Positions 50,534-60,941 of a stretch of DNA of 64,000 bases are shown one piece after another. The first letter of the stretch is position 1, and each line of letters begins with the position of its first letter. Where the stretch lies: assembly GCF_002075885.1 (NCBI RefSeq), contig NZ_MDET01000004.1, forward strand, positions 62,001 to 126,000. Reading direction: 5' to 3'. Position numbers and translations under genes: made by a program. This DNA is from Manganibacter manganicus. GTDB taxonomy: Bacteria > Pseudomonadota > Alphaproteobacteria > Rhizobiales > Rhizobiaceae. The notes beneath the pieces were generated by a model. The model ran no database searches and was not told where the DNA came from. It saw only the letters and a list, made by a program, of their open reading frames with translations.

Positions 50534-50920
50534 ATGAAACGCTTCATTCTTACCGCCCTCGCTTTTTCGATGGCTGCCGCGACTGTGGCCCCCAGCATGG
50601 CCGCACCTATGATGAACGGCCCGGCCATCGCCGTGCAGCGCGATGTCGTCCAGGTCGATTGGAAAAAGAACGACCGCCACTATGATCGCCGTCATGACCG
50701 CCATGTCGTGAAGAAGAAGATCGTGCGCAAGAAGGTCGTGCGCAAATGGCGGCGCGGCGAACATTACCGCGACTGGCGCAGGCACGCGGCCGTGCGCGAC
50801 TGGCATCGCCATGGGCTGAAGCGGCCCGGTCGTGGCCAGGAATGGATCCGCGTCGGCAATGATTATCTGCTGGTCGGTATCGCGTCCGGTCTGATCGGTG
50901 CGATGATCGCGGCGCGTTAA
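50534..50920 (+). CDS. RcnB family periplasmic protein
   Basis: 128 residues. Signal peptide 1 to about 23 (ending PSMA), then a very basic His/Arg/Lys-rich segment (about 46-95) and the RcnB-type end GQEWIRVGNDYLLVGIASGL. RcnB of E. coli is a periplasmic protein involved in Ni/Co homeostasis; the His-rich part fits metal contact but function is unproven. AGGAGA precedes the ATG and a strong terminator follows. Confidence 0.85.
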   Translation: MKRFILTALAFSMAAATVAPSMAAPMMNGPAIAVQRDVVQVDWKKNDRHYDRRHDRHVVKKKIVRKKVVRKWRRGEHYRDWRRHAAVRDWHRHGLKRPGRGQEWIRVGNDYLLVGIASGLIGAMIAAR

Positions 50921-50940
50921 ACCGACAACCGCAAAGAATG

Positions 50941-50970
50941 AAAAGGCGGCTCGCCAGGGCCGCCTTTTTT
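50941..50970 (+). terminator. Rho-independent terminator after the RcnB-like gene
   Basis: AGGCGGC/GCCGCCT stem with the loop TCGCCAGG and a TTTTTT tail, 20 bases after the stop codon. Confidence 0.9.
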
Positions 50971-51058
50971 ATTGGCAGGCTGTGAACAGTGGGCATTGCG
51001 CGCTTTAGGAGTCGTACCGGGCCTGCGGCGCGGTTATATGGGATGAAAAGAGTTGCCC

Positions 51059-52987
51059 ATGCGCTTTCCGCCAGCCTTTCTCGACGAGATCCGTGACCGC
51101 GTGCCGATTTCCGCGGTGATCGGCACACGTGTGTCATGGGACCGCAAGAAGACCAATGCCAGCCGGGGTGACTATTGGGGCTGCTGCCCTTTCCATGGAG
51201 AAAAGACCCCGTCCTTTCATTGCGAGGACCGCAAAGGGCGCTACCATTGTTTCGGCTGCGGCGTTTCGGGCGACCATTTCAAGTTCCTGACCGAGCTTGA
51301 CGGGCTGAATTTTCCCGAAGCCGTGGAACGCATCGCTGAGTTGGCCGGTGTGCCGCTGCCGGCACGCGACGTGGCCGAGGAGAAGCGCGAGCGCGAGCGC
51401 GCCAGCCTGACCGACGTCATGGAAATGGCGACGTGCTTCTTCCAGGAGCGACTGCACAGCGCGGATGGCGCCAAGGCGCGCGCCTATCTGCGTGAGAGGG
51501 GGCTTGCGCCGGCCACTCAAGAGGCGTTCCGGCTGGGTTATGCGCCCGACAGCCGCAACGCGCTGAAGGAATTTCTGGCCGCCAAAGGGGTCGAGAAGGC
51601 GCAGATCGAAGCCTGTGGGCTGACAGTCTTCGAGGATATTCCTCTCCCCTATGACAGGTTCCGCGACCGTATCATGTTTCCGATCCCGGATTCACGCGGG
51701 CGCATCATTGCCTTTGGCGGCCGCGCCATGTCGCCGGACGTGCCGGCGAAATACCTCAATTCGCCGGAGACGGAACTCTTCCACAAGGGCAATGTGCTCT
51801 ATAATTTCGCCCGCGCCCGCAAGGGCATGGCCCGTGAGGGAACGGTCATTGCCGTGGAAGGCTACATGGACGTGATCGCCCTGGCGCAGGCCGGTTTCGA
51901 GAATGTCGTCGCACCGCTCGGCACCGCGCTCACCGAAAACCAGATGGAGCTTTTGTGGCGCATGGCGGGCGAACCGGTGCTGTGTTTCGATGGCGATCCG
52001 GCGGGCCTGAAAGCCGCATGGCGGGCGGCGGACCTCATCCTGCCGACGATCCAGCCCGGACGCACGGCGCGCTTTGCGCTTTTGCCGGAGGGCAAGGACC
52101 CGGACGATCTGGTCAAGGCAAACGGGCCGGAGGCCTTTCGCGCCGTGCTGTCAGAAGCGCGGCCATTGGCAGACCTTCTGTGGATGCGCGAGACGGCGGG
52201 CAAGGCGTTCGATACGCCCGAGCGGCGGGCGGAGCTGGAAAAGACGCTGCGCGAACTGAGCGGCCGAATCCGCGACGAAAGCGTGCGCTATCACTACAAT
52301 CAGGACATGCGCGAGCGCGTGCAGGGCTTTTTCGGCGCCCAGCGAGGGCGCAGTCCGAGAGGGCGCGGTTCCGGCGGCTATGGGCAGGGCGGCAAGCCAT
52401 GGAAGCCGGGGGGCGGGTCGGTGCAGGCGCGCAGCGCCATCACCGAAAGCCTCGGCCGTTCGGCTCTGGTCAAGCGGCAGGGCGAGATCATGCCGGTGCG
52501 CGAGGCCACCATCATCGTGGCTCTGGTCAACCATCCGGTGCTGATCGACGAGTATTTCGAGCATGTCGAGTTTCTCGACCTGGCCAATGCCGATCTGCGT
52601 AAACTGCACGCGGCTGTCCTCGACGCGCTGGCGCATGACATGGCGGACAGTCGCGAGGCGGTGATCGCAGCGATCGGAAAAGCGGGCTGTGCGGATGTGT
52701 GGGAACGCGCTGTTGCGCTTGCCAGGCGCATGCGCCAATGGCCGGCACTGGAGAGTGCTGCGCTCGAGGATGCACGCGACGCCTTTGCCCAGGCACTGCA
52801 CTTGCACCGTAGCGCCCGCATCCTACATAGGGAGCTGAAGCAGGCCGAGGCAGCGCTGGCCACCGATCCCACAGACGAGAATTACCGGCATCTGGTCGAA
52901 GTGCAGATGCAGTTCAGGGATGTGCAGGCGACCGAAGCGCTTATCGAGGGGTTCGGTGTTTCGTCGGGCAGGGCAGGGCGAACCTAA
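51059..52987 (+). CDS. dnaG: DNA primase
   Basis: 642 residues from ATG 51059 (TTG 51053 also possible). Zinc finger with C43, H46, C64 and C67 (CCPFHGEKTPSF, CFGCGVSGD), catalytic core, then Toprim with VIAVEGYMDVIALAQ and FDGDPAG. A Gly/Arg-rich linker around 425-455 precedes the C-terminal helicase-binding domain. It makes RNA primers at replication forks. rpoD follows after 414 bases, an order conserved in many bacteria. Confidence 0.97.
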   Translation: MRFPPAFLDEIRDRVPISAVIGTRVSWDRKKTNASRGDYWGCCPFHGEKTPSFHCEDRKGRYHCFGCGVSGDHFKFLTELDGLNFPEAVERIAELAGVPLPARDVAEEKRERERASLTDVMEMATCFFQERLHSADGAKARAYLRERGLAPATQEAFRLGYAPDSRNALKEFLAAKGVEKAQIEACGLTVFEDIPLPYDRFRDRIMFPIPDSRGRIIAFGGRAMSPDVPAKYLNSPETELFHKGNVLYNFARARKGMAREGTVIAVEGYMDVIALAQAGFENVVAPLGTALTENQMELLWRMAGEPVLCFDGDPAGLKAAWRAADLILPTIQPGRTARFALLPEGKDPDDLVKANGPEAFRAVLSEARPLADLLWMRETAGKAFDTPERRAELEKTLRELSGRIRDESVRYHYNQDMRERVQGFFGAQRGRSPRGRGSGGYGQGGKPWKPGGGSVQARSAITESLGRSALVKRQGEIMPVREATIIVALVNHPVLIDEYFEHVEFLDLANADLRKLHAAVLDALAHDMADSREAVIAAIGKAGCADVWERAVALARRMRQWPALESAALEDARDAFAQALHLHRSARILHRELKQAEAALATDPTDENYRHLVEVQMQFRDVQATEALIEGFGVSSGRAGRT

Positions 52988-53401
52988 CACGAACCTGGCT
53001 GAAATGGGCTAATTGATTCGCTTTTTTGGAGCGAATCATGCGAGAGGCGCTTGACCTTGCGTTGGAATGACGGAATCAGAACGATTCGAAACGTTAATCC
53101 CATCCAGTGCCGAGCGAGTGCGCCTGGAGCGTCGGAACGAACAATGGAATCCGGTTGCGGATGATCCGATGCTCCATAGAAGTGTCAGAGCGTGCTTCGG
53201 GCGCTCGATTGAAAGCGCGGCGCTCTAAGTGTGCGACGGTTACTGGACGGACAGGAAAATTGTCCCAGATATCAGGGTTAATCTGGACTTAACGAGATAT
53301 GCGGCAACAAGAGCGGTGAACGCAGTTTGCAGCGGCGCGCATGGAGCGTACCGCTCATCGGTTTACCCGGTTTGCAGCTAAGGCCGTTGGAGAAGCAAAG
53401 A
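52988..53401. other. 414-base dnaG-rpoD intergenic region
   Basis: Holds the RIME-like copy B (53125-53227) and presumably the rpoD promoter. GGACAGGAAAATTGTCC (53248-53264) is a short inverted repeat just before the likely promoter. No gene seen. Confidence 0.6.
53125..53227. repeat. RIME-like palindromic intergenic element, copy B
   Basis: Opposite orientation to copy A and more diverged. GGAGCGTCGGA pairs with TCCGATGCTCC, then GTGTCAGAGCG lies opposite CGCTCTA around a degenerate inner palindrome (the region CGGGCGCTCGATTGAAAGCG). Located upstream of rpoD. Confidence 0.8.
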
Positions 53402-55420
<2,019 letters not shown>

Positions 55421-55445
55421 GCGGCTCTTGCAATGATGAATCCGG

Positions 55446-55480
55446 AAACCCGGCCAAGCGTTTGGCCGGGTTTTCTTTTT
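55446..55480 (+). terminator. Rho-independent terminator after rpoD
   Basis: AAACCCGGCCAA / TTGGCCGGGTTT stem with a GCGT-type loop and a TTTTCTTTTT tail. Confidence 0.92.
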
Positions 55481-55504
55481 TAGGCTGCCTGTCCGCCCTG
55501 AAAT

Positions 55505-56338
55505 CTATTTCGCGCTTTGAGGGAAGGCCGGCAGCTTGGAAATGTCGTCGGCATCGTGCTGGACGATCAGCGTGGCGTTGAGCGTTTTTGCCACTTTTTG
55601 CAAGCGTGCCATCGAGGCGAGCGACTGGGCGCGGTCGGTATTGAAACCGGGTACGTTGCCGGTTTCGAACTGCTTCTCGAAATGCGCCACGTCGCCGCTC
55701 AGAAGCACCGGGCCTTTCTTCGCCAGCTGCACCAGCAGGGCACGGCTGCCGGGCGTGTGGCCCGGCGCGTAGAGCATAGTCACCGAACCGTCGCCGAATA
55801 TGTCCTTATCGCCCGTGACCGTCTCGACCGTGGCGCCGCCCTTCAGCCATGGTTCAAGCAGGGACGGTTCCGCTCCGAAAGGCGGCGGCGTGGCTTTCAG
55901 GGCATCGAAGTCGGCCTTGCCGATCAGCAGCTTGGCCTTGGGGAAGTCGGCTGCCTGTCCGATATGGTCGAAATGATAGTGGCTGATGCCGATAATCGCT
56001 ATGCGCTGCGGCGCGACACCGATTTGCTTGAGCTGCTCGGGCAAGGTCCGGTCCAGCGTCGGCGCCATCGGTGCAGTGGTGCTCTGCTCGGCATGATGCA
56101 GGCTGGCGGGCAGGCCGGTATCCCACAGCATGTAGTCGTCGTCGTGGCGGATCAGATAGCAACTGTCGGTGAGTGTCTTTTTCTGGCCAACATAGGCGAA
56201 GGTGTCGGAAAACAAATCGAGGTCGTTGACGGCAATGCGTCCGCAATCGAGCCGCCACAGTTCGAGATCGGCCGCCTTTGCCGCCGAAACCAGCGATAAG
56301 GCGGTGATCGCCGCCAACAAGATGTTTCTGGTTCTCAT
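55505..56338 (-). CDS. Secreted metallo-beta-lactamase-fold hydrolase, N-acyl homoserine lactonase family
   Basis: 277 residues from ATG 56338. Signal peptide 1-22 (ending AKA), so periplasmic or secreted. The metal motif HYHFDH (120-125) and later APGHTPGS and SGDVAHF (Asp ligand) are intact. Sequence-family resemblance is to N-acyl-homoserine-lactone lactonases (AttM/AiiB/AhlD), but the signal peptide is unusual for AttM. Substrate is not proven. Divergent from an AraC regulator. Confidence 0.85.
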   Translation of the reverse strand: MRTRNILLAAITALSLVSAAKAADLELWRLDCGRIAVNDLDLFSDTFAYVGQKKTLTDSCYLIRHDDDYMLWDTGLPASLHHAEQSTTAPMAPTLDRTLPEQLKQIGVAPQRIAIIGISHYHFDHIGQAADFPKAKLLIGKADFDALKATPPPFGAEPSLLEPWLKGGATVETVTGDKDIFGDGSVTMLYAPGHTPGSRALLVQLAKKGPVLLSGDVAHFEKQFETGNVPGFNTDRAQSLASMARLQKVAKTLNATLIVQHDADDISKLPAFPQSAK

Positions 56339-56518
56339 GATCGTGTTTTCCTTCACCATCCAATGGCTCATGGCCATTGCCGGCCGTTTACAGGCTGCGT
56401 GCCGGCCGATGCGCCGGAACGGCTCCATTCATGTGCCTGAAACGCTCATTCGTTGCGCGGCTGGCCTATACGGGTTAGGTTCGGCCCATCGTGGGATTTC
56501 CCGCCGGGGTTCAGCATC

Positions 56519-57409
56519 ATGGATGCGCTTTCCGTTTCATCATCCGACAATCTGGCCCGGCGTCTTCTTGCAGCTCTCAGGCCGATTGCATCCGCGCCTG
56601 AACGTCCCGTAAGGCAGCCGGGTTTTGCGCCGCGCGGGCGTCAGCTTTTCAGCTATTGTTGTTTCTCCACCGAGCGCTTGACCCGGATTGCCAACGCCAA
56701 GCCGCTGATCGGCATTGTTTTGAGCGGCAACAAGGAGTTCTGGCTGGGTGGCGCGGGTCAGCGGCTTTCGGCCGGCGATGTCTTCGTGTTTCCTGCGGGA
56801 CCGAAATTCGACGTGGTCAACATCCCGGCGGCCGATAGCGGGCTTTACGAGACGCTGATCGTTGAGGTGGACCATGTGCCGGAGGCGGTTCAGCGCCTCA
56901 AATCACCACCCCGCCAGCAGGAGCCGGGCCTGGACATGCGCGTGCCGCTCAATGCCGAGTTGGTGGAGGCACTGGTGCATGCGGCGGCTTTGCTGGCCGC
57001 ATCCGATCATGCCAATGCCCTGGCCAAGCACAGGCTGGCCGAGGTGCTGCTTTTGCTGCGCAAGGTGCCGGCCGCTTCCTGTATTTTCGAGACCACGCTG
57101 GCTGCGCGTATCGGCTGGCTGGTGCTGGGCGACCCGGCGCGGCGCTGGACGGCGACAAGCATCGGCCGCGCGCTCGGTATGGCCGCTTCGACGTTACGGC
57201 GAAAACTGAAGGGCGAGGGCACATCGCTGCGCGTGGTTCTGGCCCAGACGCGCATGCGCCTCGCACATGATATATTGGCGCGCGGCGAAGGCAATGTCAC
57301 CGATGCGGCGGCAATGGCAGGTTACGCTTCACGCTCGCATTTCGGCCGGCGTTTCCGCAGCCTCTATGGTGCGTCGCCGAGTGCGGTGCGCGCCGGGGCC
57401 GGCAACTGA
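56519..57409 (+). CDS. AraC family transcriptional regulator
   Basis: 296 residues from ATG 56519. The N-terminal AraC-type cupin-like domain has QLFSYCCFSTERL and FVFPAGPKFDVVNIP. The C-terminal double HTH (about 200-290) has SIGRALGMAASTLRRKLKGE and TDAAAMAGYASRSHFGRRFR. Divergent from the lactonase-like gene, 180 bases apart, so probably its regulator. A LysE exporter gene follows. Confidence 0.9.
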   Translation: MDALSVSSSDNLARRLLAALRPIASAPERPVRQPGFAPRGRQLFSYCCFSTERLTRIANAKPLIGIVLSGNKEFWLGGAGQRLSAGDVFVFPAGPKFDVVNIPAADSGLYETLIVEVDHVPEAVQRLKSPPRQQEPGLDMRVPLNAELVEALVHAAALLAASDHANALAKHRLAEVLLLLRKVPAASCIFETTLAARIGWLVLGDPARRWTATSIGRALGMAASTLRRKLKGEGTSLRVVLAQTRMRLAHDILARGEGNVTDAAAMAGYASRSHFGRRFRSLYGASPSAVRAGAGN

Positions 57410-57444
57410 CGATGGTAAAAGCGATTCTCGCATGAGGAACCGGA

Positions 57445-58056
57445 ATGTCGATTGAGTTTCTGTTGACCACGCTGATCATCGTCGTGGCTCCCGGAACTGG
57501 CGTGGTCTATACGCTGGCGGCAGGGCTTTCGCGCGGCGCACGGGCGAGCATTCTCGCCGCCTTCGCCTGTACGCTCGGCATCGTGCCGCATCTGGTCGCG
57601 GCACTTACCGGGGTGGCGGCGCTGCTGCATGCCAGCGCGGTGGCGTTCGAGACGGTGAAATATGCCGGCATCGCCTATCTGCTCTACATGGCATGGGGCA
57701 TGCTTCGGCAGCGCGGCGCGCTCAGGCTCGAGGCGAGGGCGGATGCACGCAGCACCCGCCAGGTGGTGATCGACGGCATATTGCTCAATCTGCTCAATCC
57801 GAAGCTGTCGATCTTCTTCGTTGCCTTCCTGCCGCAGTTCATCGCCCATGACGAACCGCATGTGCTGGTACGCATGCTGGAGCTTTCCGGCGTCTTCATG
57901 CTGCTGACGTTCGTCGTCTTCTGCATCTACGGCATATGCGCCGCGGTCATGCGCGAGCGCGTTCTCGGCAGCGAGCGCCTCATGGCGTGGATGCGCCGCG
58001 GTTTTGCGGCGGCCTTCGTGGCGTTGGGCGCGCGGCTCGCCTTTACCCAGCAATAG
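57445..58056 (+). CDS. LysE/RhtB family amino-acid exporter
   Basis: 203 residues with about six membrane segments. N-terminal PGTGVVYTLAAGLSRGARASI contains the LysE/RhtB signature, and LLNPKLSIFFVAFLPQF is the second conserved block. It exports amino acids or derivatives; RhtB-type members include homoserine and homoserine-lactone exporters. It lies 35 bases after the AraC gene, plausibly in the same unit. Confidence 0.9.
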   Translation: MSIEFLLTTLIIVVAPGTGVVYTLAAGLSRGARASILAAFACTLGIVPHLVAALTGVAALLHASAVAFETVKYAGIAYLLYMAWGMLRQRGALRLEARADARSTRQVVIDGILLNLLNPKLSIFFVAFLPQFIAHDEPHVLVRMLELSGVFMLLTFVVFCIYGICAAVMRERVLGSERLMAWMRRGFAAAFVALGARLAFTQQ

Positions 58057-58067
58057 CGAGCGACGCA

Positions 58068-58493
58068 TTGGCCGGAACACAGAAACAACTGACCATCGCG
58101 ACACGCGGTCAGGGCCTCTATGAATTCACCGTGCAGGCCGGACGCTTCGTACGCGAGGCTGGCATCGAAACCGGCCTCTTGACGGCCTTCGTGCGCCACA
58201 CATCCTGCTCGCTTCTCATTCAAGAGAACGCCGACCCGGATGTGCGCCGCGATCTCGATGCGTTCTTTCGCCGGCTCGTGCCGTCGGCCGACGATCCGGC
58301 CATGGATTATCTCGTTCATCGGCTGGAAGGGCCGGACGACATGCCCGCCCATATCAAGACCGCACTGATGGCGGTTTCGCTTTCAGTGCCGGTGGCCGAA
58401 GGGCAACTGGCGCTGGGCACTTGGCAGGGGCTTTTTCTGTTCGAGCATCGCGAGCGACCGTACAATCGCGAGATCATGTTGCATTTGGCCTGA
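58068..58493 (+). CDS. YjbQ family protein (UPF0047; secondary thiamine-phosphate synthase-like)
   Basis: 141 residues from TTG 58068, the only in-frame start that keeps the family N-terminus. Conserved blocks: FVRHTSCSLLIQENADPDVRRDL and GQLALGTWQGLFLFEHRERP. YjbQ proteins are small trimeric proteins; a side activity replacing thiamine-phosphate synthase has been seen for E. coli YjbQ, but the natural role is unclear. Follows the LysE gene by 11 bases, probably co-transcribed. Confidence 0.88.
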   Translation: MAGTQKQLTIATRGQGLYEFTVQAGRFVREAGIETGLLTAFVRHTSCSLLIQENADPDVRRDLDAFFRRLVPSADDPAMDYLVHRLEGPDDMPAHIKTALMAVSLSVPVAEGQLALGTWQGLFLFEHRERPYNREIMLHLA

Positions 58494-58578
58494 AGGATTC
58501 CTGTCGCCGCAGGGCATCATCTTTCGGCACCGTTCGGCAGCGGGCCGGCGTTGGGCTGGCATCAGCCGAAACTGTTTC

Positions 58579-58652
58579 TCGTCCTATCGTAAGATATATC
58601 TTGATATTTGGTCGACGACGACTTAACTGAGATATATCTTACGATAGGACGA
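58579..58652. promoter_or_regulatory. Large inverted repeat, putative PadR operator
   Basis: Two perfectly complementary 23-base arms (58579-58601 and 58630-58652) separated by 28 bases. Each arm contains the palindrome AAGATATATCTT next to TATCGT. The right arm ends just before the AAGGA ribosome site of the PadR gene. Probably an autoregulatory operator; it could also fold in RNA. Confidence 0.7.
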
Positions 58653-58663
58653 AAGGAATCCTT

Positions 58664-59341
58664 ATGCACAGACATCATCATTGCGGAGATCGCGACGAGC
58701 GCGCCTTCTTTCATATGGCTGGCCGTTTTGGCGGTCGGCGCGGGGGCTTCGGCCCGTTCGGTTTCGGAGGGCGGCATGGCGGTGGCGGCAGGGGCGGCCC
58801 GGGTGACGTATTGCGCGCCGGACGCATGCTGGCCGATGGCGACCTGAAACTGATTACGCTTTCGCTGCTGGCCGACCAGCCACGTCACGGCTACGAGATC
58901 ATCAAGGCGCTGGAGGAGCGGTCCAGCGGCTTTTACAGCCCCAGCCCGGGCGTGGTCTATCCGACGCTGACGTTCCTGGAGGAGGCCGGCTTTGCCGTCT
59001 CGGCGGCACAAGGCAACAAGAAGGTGTTCTCGATTACCGAGGACGGGCAGGGGCATCTTGCCGAGAACCGTGAATTGGTCGAGCGCGTGCTGGAGCAGAT
59101 CGAGCGCATCGGGCGCAAGATGGCGGCCGCGCGCGAATGGTTCGGTTGGAACGACGACGAGGACGACCGGCGCGGCCGGCACGGACATCGGGGGCGCAAT
59201 CCCGAATTCCATGCGCTCAGGCGCCGGCTTCGGGCCGCCCTTGCCGATATCGTTGATGCGCCCGCCGAAAAGCAGGCCGAGGCGATGGCGATCCTGACAG
59301 GAGCGGCCGAGGCACTGGAAGCGCTTTCCAACGAAGATTGA
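58664..59341 (+). CDS. PadR family transcriptional regulator with His/Gly/Arg-rich N-terminus
   Basis: 225 residues. The first ~48 are low-complexity (HRHHHCGDRDERAF, then Gly/Arg-rich GGRRGGFGPFGFGGRHGGGG). The PadR wHTH follows (LKLITLSLLADQPRHGYEII, YPTLTFLEEAGFAVSA), then a helical C-terminal domain. PadR regulators usually repress and respond to phenolics or other small ligands. The His cluster may bind metal. Its promoter carries the large inverted repeat, implying autoregulation; no other target is adjacent. Confidence 0.88.
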   Translation: MHRHHHCGDRDERAFFHMAGRFGGRRGGFGPFGFGGRHGGGGRGGPGDVLRAGRMLADGDLKLITLSLLADQPRHGYEIIKALEERSSGFYSPSPGVVYPTLTFLEEAGFAVSAAQGNKKVFSITEDGQGHLAENRELVERVLEQIERIGRKMAAAREWFGWNDDEDDRRGRHGHRGRNPEFHALRRRLRAALADIVDAPAEKQAEAMAILTGAAEALEALSNED

Positions 59342-59438
59342 CGTGTTGGCGCACCCTTGCCCGTTCGGGCGCGGGACGCTAGGTAAAAGCCGCTTCGTCC
59401 ATCGTGGACGGGGCGGGTTTTTTTGCGGAGGCCGGCCC

Positions 59439-59732
59439 ATGTCATTCCTGAAACGTCTTTTCGGCGGTGGCGGCGATGAGCCCGCACAGGCGGCCAGCAC
59501 CGCGCCGGCAAAGCAGGTGGAACACAAGGGCTTCACCATCAGCGCCACGCCCTACAAGGCCGAAGGCCAGTATCAGACCTGCGGCGTCGTCTCGAAGGAG
59601 ATCGACGGCGTGGTGAAGGAGCATCGCTTCATTCGCGCCGACCGTTTCGCCGGGCTGGACGATGCGGTGGACATTTCGCTAAAGAAAGGCATCCAACTCG
59701 TGGATGAGCAGGGCGAACGCATTTTCGAATAG
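59439..59732 (+). CDS. HlyU family protein
   Basis: 97 residues from ATG 59439 (GGAGG upstream). HlyU-like fold: HKGFTISATPYKAEGQYQT, GVVSKEIDGVVKEHRFIRAD and DISLKKGIQLVDEQG. HlyU of Vibrio regulates haemolysin; most homologues in non-pathogens are uncharacterised. Short Gly/Ala-rich start after MSFLKRLF. Convergent with a TetR gene. Confidence 0.85.
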   Translation: MSFLKRLFGGGGDEPAQAASTAPAKQVEHKGFTISATPYKAEGQYQTCGVVSKEIDGVVKEHRFIRADRFAGLDDAVDISLKKGIQLVDEQGERIFE

Positions 59733-59746
59733 GTATCAACTGGCGC

Positions 59747-60346
59747 CTATGGCTGCTGCTTGAACAGCCCGTCGATGAGCATGCCGAGGGTTTTCATGAA
59801 ATCCTCCCGCGCGGCGCCGGATTCCACCGACAGTGCCGCGCGGTCGAAGGCAGCTGACAGGAGAGCGGTCAGCACATCGAGCGACGCCGGTTTCATCGCG
59901 CCTTCCTGCATGGCCATCTCCAGTCCTTCGCGCAGGGTGCGTGCGCCGTGCCTCGCGTCGATCTTGTCCATAGTGGCGCGGCCAAGAACGGCGGGTCCAT
60001 CGAGAAGCAGGAGTCGGGTGCGGCCCGGCGACGCCATAGCATCAAGGAACGCCCTGCCGCCGTCCAGCAGGGCCTGGCGGGCATCCCGCTCGGTCGGCGT
60101 GGCGCGCTCGATCCCGGCCGCCACTTCCGCCGCTTCCTGCTCCACGACAGCCTGGAACAGAGCCTGCTTGTCAGTAAAGTGATGGTAGAGCGCACCGCGC
60201 GTGACGCCGGCCGCAGCCACAATCTCCGGCGTTGCTGTTTCAGCATAGGATTTTTCAATGAAAAGTGTCCGCGCTGCCGACAGCAGCGCCGCACGGGTGG
60301 CCTCGGTGCGCTGGCGGTTAGTGCGGCGTTCGATTTTTCGTTGCAT
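59747..60346 (-). CDS. TetR family transcriptional regulator
   Basis: 199 residues from ATG 60346. The N-terminal HTH is [21 protein letters not shown] with the usual helix before it. C-terminal ligand domain about 60-195. Divergent from a VOC-family gene, with two palindromic operator candidates in the 69 bases between the two start codons, so it likely represses both itself and that gene. Confidence 0.92.
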   Translation of the reverse strand: MQRKIERRTNRQRTEATRAALLSAARTLFIEKSYAETATPEIVAAAGVTRGALYHHFTDKQALFQAVVEQEAAEVAAGIERATPTERDARQALLDGGRAFLDAMASPGRTRLLLLDGPAVLGRATMDKIDARHGARTLREGLEMAMQEGAMKPASLDVLTALLSAAFDRAALSVESGAAREDFMKTLGMLIDGLFKQQP

Positions 60347-60392
60347 ACATACAGCCTGTATGTTAAATCCCATAAACATGCAGAATGTATGT
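60347..60392. promoter_or_regulatory. Two candidate TetR operators
   Basis: ACATACAGCCTGTATGT at 60347-60363 is a perfect 8-1-8 palindrome. A second copy at 60376-60392 differs at three positions. Both lie between the divergent TetR and VOC start codons, 29 bases apart. Confidence 0.65.
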
Positions 60393-60415
60393 TAAACGGG
60401 GGCGAGAGAAAAGCC

Positions 60416-60844
60416 ATGAAGACGACCAGCTATTATCCGGTCATCATGTCAGCTGACGTTACCGCAACGGCGGCGTTCTATGTTCGCCATCTGCGGTTCA
60501 AGCCGCTGTTTTCGAGTGACTGGTATGTTCATCTGCAATCCGAAGAGGACGAAAGCGTCAATCTCGGCATTGTCGATCAGGGGCATGAGACCGTTCCGCA
60601 AGTTGCGCGGGGCAGGAGCGCAAAGGGGCTGTTGATCAATTTCGAGGTTGAGGATGTCGATGCCGTTCATGCGCGCATTGTTGCGGCCGGCGTGCCAATG
60701 TTGCTCGATTTGCGCGACGAGCCCTTTGGTCAGCGGCACTTTATCTTCGCCGATCCGAACGGGGTGCTGATCGACGTCGTCAAACCTATCGCACCCTCGG
60801 CAGAATTTCTGGAGCAATATGAAGAGGGCGTCGCGGCTGGCTGA
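60416..60844 (+). CDS. VOC family (glyoxalase/bleomycin resistance-like) protein
   Basis: 142 residues from ATG 60416. Beta-alpha-beta-beta-beta modules: [38 protein letters not shown] and [16 protein letters not shown]. Substrate and activity are not determined; VOC proteins include glyoxalases, dioxygenases and sequestration proteins. The divergent TetR gene is the likely regulator. Confidence 0.85.
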   Translation: MKTTSYYPVIMSADVTATAAFYVRHLRFKPLFSSDWYVHLQSEEDESVNLGIVDQGHETVPQVARGRSAKGLLINFEVEDVDAVHARIVAAGVPMLLDLRDEPFGQRHFIFADPNGVLIDVVKPIAPSAEFLEQYEEGVAAG

Positions 60845-60941
60845 GGAAAGGTAGCAAGTTGCACTCGCCGTGGGGCCGGGCAAATCTTGAATGCCCGCCC
60901 TGAACGGGGCATGAAGGGGCTTGCTTTGGAGGTGGCCTGCC

